Of a DNA stretch of 7,982 nt, positions 1 to 7,879 are shown one piece after another. The DNA lies in assembly GCA_947177885.1 (NCBI GenBank), contig CAMWWF010000121.1, forward strand, positions 1-7,982, given 5' to 3'. Source of the DNA: an uncultured Lachnospiraceae bacterium. Lineage in GTDB: Bacteria > Bacillota_A > Clostridia > Lachnospirales > Lachnospiraceae. Within the stretch, counting starts at the first letter, position 1. Every line of letters begins with the position of its first letter. Under the pieces are notes generated by a model. The model was not told the origin of the DNA, made no database searches, and saw only the letters and a program-made list of their open reading frames with translations. The position numbers were made by a program, and so were the translations under genes.

Positions 1-714
1 TACCGTACACTCTCTTTGCTGCTCCGTCGTCCGCCCGGACGTGAGGCATATCCCGGTGATGTATTCTATCTGCATTCCAGACTGTTGGAGCGTGCAGCGA
101 GAATGAGCGAGGAGTACGGTGGCGGTTCCCTGACTGCATTGCCCATCATTGAGACACAGGCGGGAGACGTGTCCGCATACATTCCTACCAATGTTATTTC
201 CATCACCGACGGGCAGATCTATCTGGAGACGGAGATGTTCAACTCCGGTTTCCGTCCCGCAGTCAACGCAGGACTTTCCGTGTCCCGTGTAGGCGGCGCC
301 GCACAGATCAAAGCCATGAAGAAGATCGCAGCGCCGATCCGTACGGAGTTGGCGCAGTACAGGGAGCTTGCGGCTTTCACACAGTTCGGTTCCGAGCTGG
401 ATGCGGACACCAAGGAGAAGCTGGCACAGGGCGAGCGTATCAAGGAAGTATTGAAACAGCCTCAGTATAAGCCCATGCCGGTACAGTATCAGGTCATCAT
501 CATCTATGCGGTAACCAATAAGTATCTGCTGGATGTACCTGTGGCGGAGATCACAAGATTTGAGAAGGAGCTCTTTGAGTTCCTGGATACCAAGTACGCT
601 GAGATTCCTAACGGTATCGCGGAGGAAAAGGTGATCTCTGATAAGACGGACGAACTTCTGGGGAAAGCGATCAGGGAGTTCAAGGCACAGTTCTTAGGAA
701 CTGTTAAGAATTAA
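1..714 (+). CDS. atpA: F1F0 ATP synthase subunit alpha, C-terminal part (5' end outside window)
   Basis: The alpha subunit forms the non-catalytic nucleotide sites of the F1 hexamer and supplies an arginine to the beta active site. Frame 1 is open from the first base (Y-R-T-L-S...) to TAA at 712-714, giving 237 residues, about the C-terminal half of a ~500-residue protein. The Walker A region is therefore missing. The stretch [12 protein letters not shown] followed by [13 protein letters not shown] is diagnostic of alpha. The arginine finger lies in [12 protein letters not shown], with the Arg codon at 286-288. The C-terminal helical domain (from about residue 105, containing [11 protein letters not shown]) is complete. 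A TTG at 16-18 is an internal Leu codon, not a start. CGT dominates the Arg codons, as expected of a highly expressed gene. atpG follows after 50 nt. Identification is secure; only the truncation limits it. Confidence 0.98.
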   Translation, partial: YRTLSLLLRRPPGREAYPGDVFYLHSRLLERAARMSEEYGGGSLTALPIIETQAGDVSAYIPTNVISITDGQIYLETEMFNSGFRPAVNAGLSVSRVGGAAQIKAMKKIAAPIRTELAQYRELAAFTQFGSELDADTKEKLAQGERIKEVLKQPQYKPMPVQYQVIIIYAVTNKYLLDVPVAEITRFEKELFEFLDTKYAEIPNGIAEEKVISDKTDELLGKAIREFKAQFLGTVKN

Positions 715-753
715 TCTTGTGATTTATTCTTTGACACTTCCTTAAATAGAAAT

Positions 754-758
754 GAGGA
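754..758 (+). promoter_or_regulatory. ribosome binding site of atpG
   Basis: GAGGA lies six nucleotides before the ATG at 765, within the 50-nt atpA-atpG spacer. The spacing is normal and supports 765 as the start, which also gives the conserved N-terminus MASMRDIKRRKSSI. Confidence 0.75.
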
Positions 759-764
759 CAAATT

Positions 765-1628
765 ATGGCATCAATGCGTGATATAAAGCGACGCAAGAGC
801 AGTATTCAGGGTACGCAGCAGATTACGAAGGCTATGAAGCTGGTATCCACTGTAAAGCTTCAGCGTGCCAGAAGCAACGCAGAGCGTTCAAAATCTTATT
901 TCACCAGTATGTTTGAGACGGTGAACAGTATTTTGGAGCGTGTGGGTCATATCGAGCATAAGTATCTTGTCCCCGGCGAGTCACAGAAAAAGGCAGTGAT
1001 CGTTATCACCTCCAATCGCGGATTGGCAGGGGGGTACAACTCCAATGTGGTTAAGCTGGTGACCAGACATCCCGAATGGAAGAAGGAAGATCTGGTGATC
1101 TATCCCATCGGAAGTAAGGGTCATGATGCTCTGGCGAGAAACGGCTACGATATCAGGGAGTGTGAGAATGCTATCGTGGACGCACCTGCATACGCGGATG
1201 CAATGGTATTATCGAAGCGGCTGTTACAGTCCTTTGCAGAGGGCGAGATCGGTGAGATCTATCTCGCTTACACCGCATTTAAGAATACGGTCAGCCATGT
1301 GCCCACACTGCTCAGATTGCTTCCCATAAGCCCTGAGGCGAAGGAGTCTGAGGAAGCGCCCAAGGCGGAAGCAATCATGAATTTTGAGCCTGAGGATGTG
1401 GAGGCGCTGGATCTGATCGTGCCCAAATATGTCACCAGTCTGATCTACGGCGCTCTTGTGGAGGCTGTGGCCAGTGAGAACGGTGCGCGTATGCAGGCAA
1501 TGGACAATGCGACCAGCAATGCAGAGGATATGATTAGCGATCTGTCGCTGAAATATAACAGAGCAAGACAGGGCTCTATTACACAGGAATTAACGGAAAT
1601 CATAGCGGGTGCGGAGGCGCTCGGCTAA
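765..1628 (+). CDS. atpG: F1F0 ATP synthase subunit gamma
   Basis: Gamma is the central rotor shaft that turns inside the alpha3beta3 head and couples proton (or sodium) flow through F0 to ATP synthesis. The 287-residue product has normal family length. The N-terminal helix (residues 1-58) contains the signature RRKSSIQGTQQITKAMKLVS. The central Rossmann-like domain includes ITSNRGLAGGYNSNV (81-95), where RGLCGG is common in relatives. The C-terminal helix (about 215-287) carries the conserved ENGARMQAMDNATSNAED and NRARQGSITQELTEI. Residues 190-206 are an acidic, Ala/Glu-rich insert in the usual variable loop. It sits between atpA (50-nt gap) and atpD (an unusually long 185-nt gap) and must be co-transcribed with them. 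Only one gamma is needed per three beta, so lower expression than atpD is expected. Start and identity are secure. Confidence 0.98.
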   Translation: MASMRDIKRRKSSIQGTQQITKAMKLVSTVKLQRARSNAERSKSYFTSMFETVNSILERVGHIEHKYLVPGESQKKAVIVITSNRGLAGGYNSNVVKLVTRHPEWKKEDLVIYPIGSKGHDALARNGYDIRECENAIVDAPAYADAMVLSKRLLQSFAEGEIGEIYLAYTAFKNTVSHVPTLLRLLPISPEAKESEEAPKAEAIMNFEPEDVEALDLIVPKYVTSLIYGALVEAVASENGARMQAMDNATSNAEDMISDLSLKYNRARQGSITQELTEIIAGAEALG

Positions 1629-1678
1629 AAAGACGAAAAGATTTTCTAAAGCTGAGTTTCGACTTTGCACCGATTGCG

Positions 1679-1699
1679 TATGCCGGCCGAGCCGGCATA
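1679..1699 (+). repeat. perfect 9-bp inverted repeat (RNA hairpin) between atpG and atpD
   Basis: TATGCCGGC at 1679-1687 is the exact reverse complement of GCCGGCATA at 1691-1699, separated by CGA. In RNA this gives a compact GC-rich stem. The following bases are ATAAACGGCAGGG rather than a run of T, so it is not a canonical intrinsic terminator. It would leave atpD transcription intact and could act as an mRNA processing or stability element. Confidence 0.7.
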
Positions 1700-1763
1700 A
1701 ACGGCAGGGTGAAAGGTTTTACGGATTTGTCCGCGCTGCTGTCATCAGCGGCAACGGCAGATC

Positions 1764-1770
1764 GGGAGGA
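1764..1770 (+). promoter_or_regulatory. upstream Shine-Dalgarno serving the possible longer atpD start
   Basis: GGGAGGA is the strongest Shine-Dalgarno match in this spacer. It abuts an ATG at 1771 (too close for use). From its GGAGG core it lies 11 nt before the in-frame atpD ATG at 1781, which is long but usable. It competes with the site at 1804-1808 for defining the atpD start. Confidence 0.45.
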
Positions 1771-1774
1771 ATGA

Positions 1775-3205
<1,431 letters not shown>

Positions 3206-3206
3206 C

Positions 3207-3211
3207 GGAGG
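3207..3211 (+). promoter_or_regulatory. ribosome binding site of atpC
   Basis: A full GGAGG core lies right after the atpD stop and 8 nt before the ATG at 3220. It fixes that start and suggests efficient re-initiation by ribosomes leaving atpD. Confidence 0.8.
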
Positions 3212-3219
3212 ATATCAAT

Positions 3220-3621
3220 ATGGCAGAAAAGAGTTTTAACCTGCGCATTATCACTCCTGACAGGGTCTTCTATGAAGGCGAAGCGGAGATGGTGGAGTTC
3301 AACACCACCGAAGGTCAGGTTGGCGTGCTGCCGGGACATATTCCGCTTACCGTTATTATCAAGCCGGGAATTTTGCATATCCATGAGGCGGAGGAAGAGA
3401 AGATAGCCGCGCTTCATGCGGGGTTTGCCGAGATACTTCCCGAGGGCATCACGATTCTGGCTGAGATAATTGAGTGGCCGAGTGAGATTGATGAAAGTCG
3501 TGCTGTGGCCGCAAGAGAGCGTGCCGAGGAGAGACTGCGCAGCAGGACTCCCGAGACTGATATTGCAAGGGCTGAGACGGCATTGCAGAGAGCAATTGCC
3601 CGTATTCAGGTATTAAAGTAA
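3220..3621 (+). CDS. atpC: F1F0 ATP synthase subunit epsilon
   Basis: Epsilon binds gamma at the foot of the central stalk and regulates ATP hydrolysis. The 133-residue product has normal family length. The N-terminal beta-sandwich (about 1-86) begins FNLRIITPDRVFYEGEAEMV and contains the conserved EGQVGVLPGHIPL (31-43). The C-terminal two-helix part (about 90-133) is complete and rich in Ala, Arg and Glu. Its first helix starts IDESRA (90-95), matching the I(L)DxxRA motif that binds ATP in Bacillus PS3 epsilon and lets ATP level control the inhibitory extended form. ATP sensing here is inference from that motif. As the last ATP synthase gene it would normally end the operon, but no intrinsic terminator is evident in the 79 nt that follow. 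Confidence 0.97.
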   Translation: MAEKSFNLRIITPDRVFYEGEAEMVEFNTTEGQVGVLPGHIPLTVIIKPGILHIHEAEEEKIAALHAGFAEILPEGITILAEIIEWPSEIDESRAVAARERAEERLRSRTPETDIARAETALQRAIARIQVLK

Positions 3622-3700
3622 GGATAACTAAAAGAGGGGCTGTAAGCAACAAAAGGGATAAATATGCATATGCTGATAAAAAAGACTTTCGGAGATGCAT
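3622..3700 (+). other. atpC to hypothetical gene spacer, no terminator seen
   Basis: These 79 nt are A-rich and purine-rich and show no stem followed by a T-run, so read-through from the atp genes is possible. The 9-mer ATGCATATG occurs at 3664-3672 and again at 3695-3703, so the second copy crosses the next gene's start. The first copy follows an AAGGGA Shine-Dalgarno-like site (3653-3658) and could open a 17-codon reading frame ending at 3717. No clear promoter is evident. Confidence 0.4.
3691..3694 (+). promoter_or_regulatory. ribosome binding site that decides the start of the 119-aa gene
   Basis: GGAG directly touches an ATG at 3695, which is too close for initiation. It sits 6 nt before the in-frame ATG at 3701, a normal distance. 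The start is therefore placed at 3701, removing two residues (M-H) from the longest open frame. Confidence 0.65.
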
Positions 3701-4060
3701 ATGGAAATAAGCCCTAAGTTGCTGCAGCCCATTCCTTTTTATATGTCGTATCCGGGATATCTCAGCCCGGGGAGAGAGTCCCAGATGCTGCAGGATATGG
3801 AATATCTGCAGCAGATGTATCCGGATACCGTTAAGAGATGCCAGCGCAGAGTCGCTGAGATTTTAGACAGGACAGACTATGAAGGCAGTGTGATCTACGA
3901 CGAATATCCGGACAGATTAAGTCTTTTACATCTGGCGGACTCCATGCGGAGAACGCTGGAAAAGGAAGGACTGGAACCTTCCGAGGATGTGGTACAGCTC
4001 CTTCTGTTAAATGAAGTGTATAAGCGCAGGCATGGCGGCCGGCGCGGGAGGATCTTTTAG
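3701..4060 (+). CDS. conserved hypothetical protein, 119 aa, function unknown
   Basis: I do not know a function for this protein. It is small and predicted soluble, with no signal peptide, membrane segment or metal-binding cluster (one Cys, C47). The N-terminus is Pro/Tyr-rich (LLQPIPFYMSYPGYL, residues 7-21). It is followed by a likely amphipathic helix (28-58, RESQMLQDMEYLQQMY onward), then the distinctive DYEGSVIYDEYPDR (59-72), a second helical part (73-110), and a basic tail KRRHGGRRGR (108-117). The DYEGS-x-IYDEYPDR segment resembles a family of small uncharacterised proteins I recall from Lachnospiraceae; this is memory, not a search. Clean Shine-Dalgarno spacing and family-like conservation argue that it is real. 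The basic tail could contact nucleic acid, which is inference. It lies 79 nt after atpC and 104 nt before the methyltransferase. Confidence 0.85.
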   Translation: MEISPKLLQPIPFYMSYPGYLSPGRESQMLQDMEYLQQMYPDTVKRCQRRVAEILDRTDYEGSVIYDEYPDRLSLLHLADSMRRTLEKEGLEPSEDVVQLLLLNEVYKRRHGGRRGRIF

Positions 4061-4081
4061 AGAGAACGTAATCGATCGGAC

Positions 4082-4139
4082 GGATTGCGGAACCGATATG
4101 CTGACGGATATAAAGCGCGGTTCCCGGAGGGGGCAATCC
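4082..4139 (+). repeat. interrupted inverted repeat (leader structure) before the methyltransferase gene
   Basis: GGATTGC (4082-4088) is complementary to GCAATCC (4133-4139), and directly inside it GGAACCG (4089-4095) is complementary to CGGTTCC (4118-4124). Together they give 14 bp with a one-sided 8-nt bulge (CGGAGGGG, 4125-4132) and an inner 22-nt region. That inner region could add ATAT/ATAT pairing (4096-4099 with 4108-4111). No T-run follows, so it is not a classic terminator. It ends 11 nt before the ribosome binding site at 4151-4156. A weaker, mutually exclusive stem is possible between ATCGG (4075-4079) and CCGAT (4093-4097). Confidence 0.5.
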
Positions 4140-4150
4140 TAATTGTTACA

Positions 4151-4156
4151 AGAGGA
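4151..4156 (+). promoter_or_regulatory. ribosome binding site of the methyltransferase gene
   Basis: AGAGGA ends 8 nt before the ATG at 4165 and supports that start. The stronger-looking GGAGGGGG at 4126-4133 is too far upstream (over 30 nt) and lies in the bulge of the predicted leader stem. Confidence 0.65.
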
Positions 4157-4164
4157 CACTTAAG

Positions 4165-5349
4165 ATGGATAAATTGAAAGATGTGTTTCAGCAGATGCTG
4201 AACGTTGATCTGATACAAATGACCCTGAGCAACAGCAGGGATACGGACCGCGCCGGAAAGGTAAAAATCCGGCCGGTCCTGCTGAAGGACGGAGTGATGT
4301 TTCAGGAGACCGTATATCGCGGGACGCAGGTATTTCATAAGAATTATGCGGACGGGGAACTTCTTCCGCGGTTGGTGGAATATATGGAGAATCTGTTTAA
4401 ACAGGCGGAACTGAAAGGCAGCACACAGGAAGTCACCATACTGATCGGGAAGAAGGGGACCGTTACGGTCAAGAGTAAGAAATTATCGGAGAAAGTGCGT
4501 GGATCCGGGAGGACAACGGACATGCTCTCCCATGATCGGACGAAGCGGTATATCCTTCAGGAGGGACAGCCCGTAGATTTTCTTGTGGGATTGGGTGTGC
4601 AGACACCCGATGGCAGGATCACGAAGGCAAAATATGATAAATTCCGCCAGATCAATCGTTATCTGGAGTACATCGAAGATGTGCTGGACAGGCTTCCTTC
4701 GGACAGAACGATTCGCATTATAGATTTCGGCTGCGGTAAGTCTTACCTCACCTTTGCCATGTATTATTATCTGCATCAGCTTCAGAAGCGGGATATCCGT
4801 GTCACAGGGCTTGATCTGAAAAAGGATGTGATCGAACACTGTAATCAGCTGGCGGAGAAGCTTCATTATGACCGGCTGTACTTTGAACAGGGAGATATCC
4901 ACAGCTATCAGGGAGCGGATGCGGTGGATATGGTAGTGTCGCTCCATGCCTGTGACAAGGCAACAGATTATGCGCTGGAAAAGGCTGTAAAATGGGGAGC
5001 CGGTGTGATCATGGCAGTTCCCTGCTGTCAACATGAACTGAATGCACAGATACATTGTGATATTTTGCAGCCTGTGTTACAATACGGATTGATCAGGGAG
5101 CGCATGGCGGCGCTGATCACGGATGCGCTGCGTGCGGATCTGTTGGAAAGACAGGGGTATCGTGTACAGATACTGGAGTTCATCGATATGGAACATACGC
5201 CGAAGAACTTAATGATACGTGCCGTGAAAGAGAAGGGAAAGGAAAATCCTGCAAAAAAAATGCGGGCGGCAAAAAGGATTTCATCCGTGGATGAGGTCAT
5301 GGAATTTTTGCAGGTGGATCCCACTTTGAAAAGGTTATTGGAGAGGTGA
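4165..5349 (+). CDS. class I SAM-dependent methyltransferase, Methyltransf_32 (PF13679) type
   Basis: This is a likely cytoplasmic methyltransferase that uses S-adenosylmethionine; the substrate is unknown. The 394-residue product has an uncharacterised N-terminal domain (about 1-125). A linker follows with GLGVQTPDGRITKAKYDKFRQINRYLEYI (142-170), typical of this group. The Rossmann-fold part has motif I as IIDFGCGKSYLTF (185-197), an acidic motif II in TGLDLKKDVIEHC (214-226), and GDIHSY (243-248). It then has the family hallmarks SLHACDKATDYAL (259-271) and AVPCCQHEL (284-292), and a later ALITDALRADLLE (316-328). The LHACD and PCCQ signatures point to the family that includes eukaryotic METTL25/RRNAD1 and GSTCD-like proteins. 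The C-terminal ~40 residues are Lys-rich. RNA or protein is the plausible target class, which is inference. A structured leader precedes it, and the next gene begins one base after its stop. Confidence 0.9.
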   Translation: MDKLKDVFQQMLNVDLIQMTLSNSRDTDRAGKVKIRPVLLKDGVMFQETVYRGTQVFHKNYADGELLPRLVEYMENLFKQAELKGSTQEVTILIGKKGTVTVKSKKLSEKVRGSGRTTDMLSHDRTKRYILQEGQPVDFLVGLGVQTPDGRITKAKYDKFRQINRYLEYIEDVLDRLPSDRTIRIIDFGCGKSYLTFAMYYYLHQLQKRDIRVTGLDLKKDVIEHCNQLAEKLHYDRLYFEQGDIHSYQGADAVDMVVSLHACDKATDYALEKAVKWGAGVIMAVPCCQHELNAQIHCDILQPVLQYGLIRERMAALITDALRADLLERQGYRVQILEFIDMEHTPKNLMIRAVKEKGKENPAKKMRAAKRISSVDEVMEFLQVDPTLKRLLER

Positions 5350-5350
5350 T
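5340..5350 (+). promoter_or_regulatory. ribosome binding site of the 842-aa gene, overlapping the methyltransferase stop
   Basis: GGAGAGGTGAT spans the last codons and the stop of the preceding gene. Its GAGGTGAT part matches an extended anti-Shine-Dalgarno complement and sits directly before the ATG at 5351. The layout suggests translational coupling of the two genes. Confidence 0.7.
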
Positions 5351-7879
5351 ATGAAAAAGGGCATAATAAAGTTAGCTGTATTTATGGCTGCGTTTGTGAT
5401 CGCATTGCTTATAGTGGGAAGGCTGATGAATCAGGGCCATGATAATCTGACCATGGAAATGGCGCCGGCAACCCTTCCGCTCATATCGATGGAATTGAAC
5501 GGAGTGGCGTACAATCAGCTTCATGGGTATAGAAATGCGATGGATGTATCCTTTCAGAGAGACACTGTCACATCTCTGGGGGAGAGGCGCAATACGGATT
5601 TTCGGATTGATACCTATGGCAGAAGCATTGACGGTGTCGCCATTGAAGTGCGGAGCGCGGACGGCAGCCGGCTGATAGAAAATACGGAACTGTCGGATTA
5701 CACACAGCGGGGCAATGTGATCAGAGGAACCATTGCTTTAAAGGATCTGATAGATAAGGATGTGGAATATTCCCTGGCGATTCTGGTGGATTCCGAGGGG
5801 GAAAAAATTTACTACTATACCCGTGTGGTCTGGAGCGACAGTATGTATGTTGTGGAAAAACTGGAATATGTCTTGGACTTTCACAACAGACTTTATGACA
5901 GGGAAGCCGCGAGAGAATTGACAAAATATCTGGAATCCAATTCCAGACTGGAGGATAACAGTTCTTTTCACAGGGTGAACATCCACAGCAGTTTCCGACA
6001 GATCACATGGGGGGAACTGTCTGTGGAGGAGGTATCGACGCCGGCGGTGCGGTTGACGGATGTGGCAAATCAGACGGCATCTTTTCTGGTGGATTACATT
6101 GTGGCTACGCCCACAAACGGCAGGGATCACACTTATTATCAGGTACAGGAACATTATCGGATCCGTTATACCACGGAGAGAATATATCTGTTAGATTATG
6201 AACGTACCATGACACAGATCCCTGACACGGATAAAATGTATGCCAATGATAAGATACTTCTGGGAATTACGGCGACAGATATTCCCCTGGTGGAGAGCGA
6301 GGACGGAAATATTGTGGTGTTTGAGGTGGCGGATCAGCTGTTCAGCTATAATATAGTCACCAATAAAATGACGGTCATATTCAGTTTTTATGACAAAGAT
6401 AATGCAGATGACCGTACAATGTACGGCCAGCATGCTATCAAGATACTAAATGTGGATGAGGGCGGAAGTGTGCAGTTTGCGGTATACGGATACATGAACC
6501 GCGGCCGCCACGAGGGCGAAGTGGGCATACAGTTATATAGTTACGACAGCAGCCTGAACACTCTGGAGGAAACGGTCTATATCCCATATGACAAGACCTT
6601 TTCCGTGCTTTCCGCGGAGGTGGAACAGCTGTTATATCTGAATCGTGAGCAGGAGCTGTATCTGGAGATCGACCAGACGATTTACGGTATTGACCTGGTG
6701 GAAAAAACGTATTATCCGCTGATAAATGTGAATCAGGACGAGAGTGTCCATACATCCGATAACCATAAGATCGTGGTGTGGACGGAGGCGGATGACATAT
6801 ACCAGAGCCGTAATCTGAATATCAGAAATCTGAGCAGTGGCATTGAAAACACTATTGAAGTCAGGGAGGACGAAGTGGTCTATCCTCTGGGGTTCATGGA
6901 AGAAGATGTAATATACGGGGTGGCGAAGCGGGAAGACATTGTGGAGGAAAGTTCCGGAGGCGCTTTTCTTCCCATGTATAAGATATGCATCAGCAGTTCG
7001 GACGGAAAGCTGCTGAAGGAATACAGTCAGTCAGGTATTTATATTACTGGGTGCCGGGTGGAAGGCAATCAGCTGATACTGGATCGCATGGAGCGGCTGG
7101 AATCGGGAGAATACAGGGAGACCACGCAGGATCACATTATGAATAATGCGGAGTCCGAAGTCAGCCGGAATGTGATCGTCACAGCCGATATTGATATTTA
7201 TGAGAGGTATGTGGAGATTCAGCTGCGGGATGAGATCGACAGTAAATCATTTAAAATCCTGAATCCCAAGGAGGTGGTTTTTGAAGGCGGAAGAGAACTG
7301 CATCTTCCGGAGGTAGAGGAGAGAGAGCGGTATTATGTCTATGGTCCTTATGGTGTAAGCGGCATTTTTACTTCGCCTGCGGGGGCAGTCAATCTTGCGT
7401 ATGAGATATCCGGTGTGGTGGTGGATGAAAGCGGTGAGTGTATTTGGCTGAGAGGAAACAGGGTCATCAGAAATCAGATCATGGCCATCAAGGAGGCATC
7501 CGTCACGGAGACGAAGGACAGTCTTGCGGTATGTCTGGACACGATCTTTAAATTTGAGGGGCTGGTCAGGAATTCCGAATATCTGCTGGGACAGGGATAT
7601 TCTGTGATGGAGATTTTGGAAGATAATTTGGAGGATGCCCGCATCCTTGATCTGAAGGGATGTACTCTGGATGCGCTGCTATACTATACGAACAGGGACA
7701 TTCCGGTGCTGGCGCTGTTGGAAAACGGGGAAGCGGTGCTGGTAACCGGATTCAATGAGTACAATGTGGTTATCATGGAGCCTTCTACAGGAACTCTGTA
7801 TAAGAAGGGAATGAATGACTCTACAGAGTGGTTTGAGGAGAACGGGAATTGCTTTATCACATATGTAAGGACGGAATAA
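5351..7879 (+). CDS. membrane-anchored protein with beta-rich middle and degenerate C39-peptidase-like C-terminal domain
   Basis: I do not recognise a named family for the full 842 residues. The N-terminus (MKKGIIKLAVFMAAFVIALLIVGRLM) is a single membrane segment at about 5-24 with a short basic cytoplasmic end and no lipobox, so most of the protein should be extracytoplasmic. Residues 40-290 are beta-rich with Tyr-rich strands and a helical stretch at 165-200. Residues 300-570 contain repeated blade-like units such as QLFSYNIVTNKMTVIF (329-344), IQLYSYDSSLNTLEETV (393-409), QTIYGIDLVEKTYYPL (442-457) and LNIRNLSSGIENTIEV (489-504), suggesting a beta-propeller. The end (about 716-840) resembles a C39-like peptidase fold: SLAVCLDTIFKFEG (724-737), then IPVLALLENGEAVLVTGFN (784-802) and VVIMEPSTGT (806-815). 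The expected Cys, His and Asp positions appear as S724, E794 and E810, so it is probably inactive. A binding or scaffold role at the cell surface is inference. It is probably co-translated with the methyltransferase. Confidence 0.85.
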   Translation: MKKGIIKLAVFMAAFVIALLIVGRLMNQGHDNLTMEMAPATLPLISMELNGVAYNQLHGYRNAMDVSFQRDTVTSLGERRNTDFRIDTYGRSIDGVAIEVRSADGSRLIENTELSDYTQRGNVIRGTIALKDLIDKDVEYSLAILVDSEGEKIYYYTRVVWSDSMYVVEKLEYVLDFHNRLYDREAARELTKYLESNSRLEDNSSFHRVNIHSSFRQITWGELSVEEVSTPAVRLTDVANQTASFLVDYIVATPTNGRDHTYYQVQEHYRIRYTTERIYLLDYERTMTQIPDTDKMYANDKILLGITATDIPLVESEDGNIVVFEVADQLFSYNIVTNKMTVIFSFYDKDNADDRTMYGQHAIKILNVDEGGSVQFAVYGYMNRGRHEGEVGIQLYSYDSSLNTLEETVYIPYDKTFSVLSAEVEQLLYLNREQELYLEIDQTIYGIDLVEKTYYPLINVNQDESVHTSDNHKIVVWTEADDIYQSRNLNIRNLSSGIENTIEVREDEVVYPLGFMEEDVIYGVAKREDIVEESSGGAFLPMYKICISSSDGKLLKEYSQSGIYITGCRVEGNQLILDRMERLESGEYRETTQDHIMNNAESEVSRNVIVTADIDIYERYVEIQLRDEIDSKSFKILNPKEVVFEGGRELHLPEVEERERYYVYGPYGVSGIFTSPAGAVNLAYEISGVVVDESGECIWLRGNRVIRNQIMAIKEASVTETKDSLAVCLDTIFKFEGLVRNSEYLLGQGYSVMEILEDNLEDARILDLKGCTLDALLYYTNRDIPVLALLENGEAVLVTGFNEYNVVIMEPSTGTLYKKGMNDSTEWFEENGNCFITYVRTE

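Noticed and set aside
731..736. TTGACA resembling a sigma-70 -35 box in the atpA-atpG gap
   Set aside because: At 16-18 nt downstream there is GAGGAC or TGAGGA, which is the atpG ribosome binding site and not a -10 box. An internal promoter is not supported.
1679..1720. atpG-atpD hairpin as an intrinsic terminator
   Set aside because: The stem is strong but is followed by A/G-rich sequence with no T-run, and a terminator in the middle of the F1 genes would be unexpected.
4082..4150. Inverted repeat before the methyltransferase as a terminator for the upstream operon
   Set aside because: The arms are interrupted by a large bulge and the downstream bases (TAATTGTTACAAG) lack a T-run. Partial termination cannot be fully excluded.
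4483..5055. 190-codon minus-strand frame opposite the methyltransferase
   Set aside because: The plus-strand gene has clear family motifs throughout this stretch; the antisense product shows nothing recognisable.
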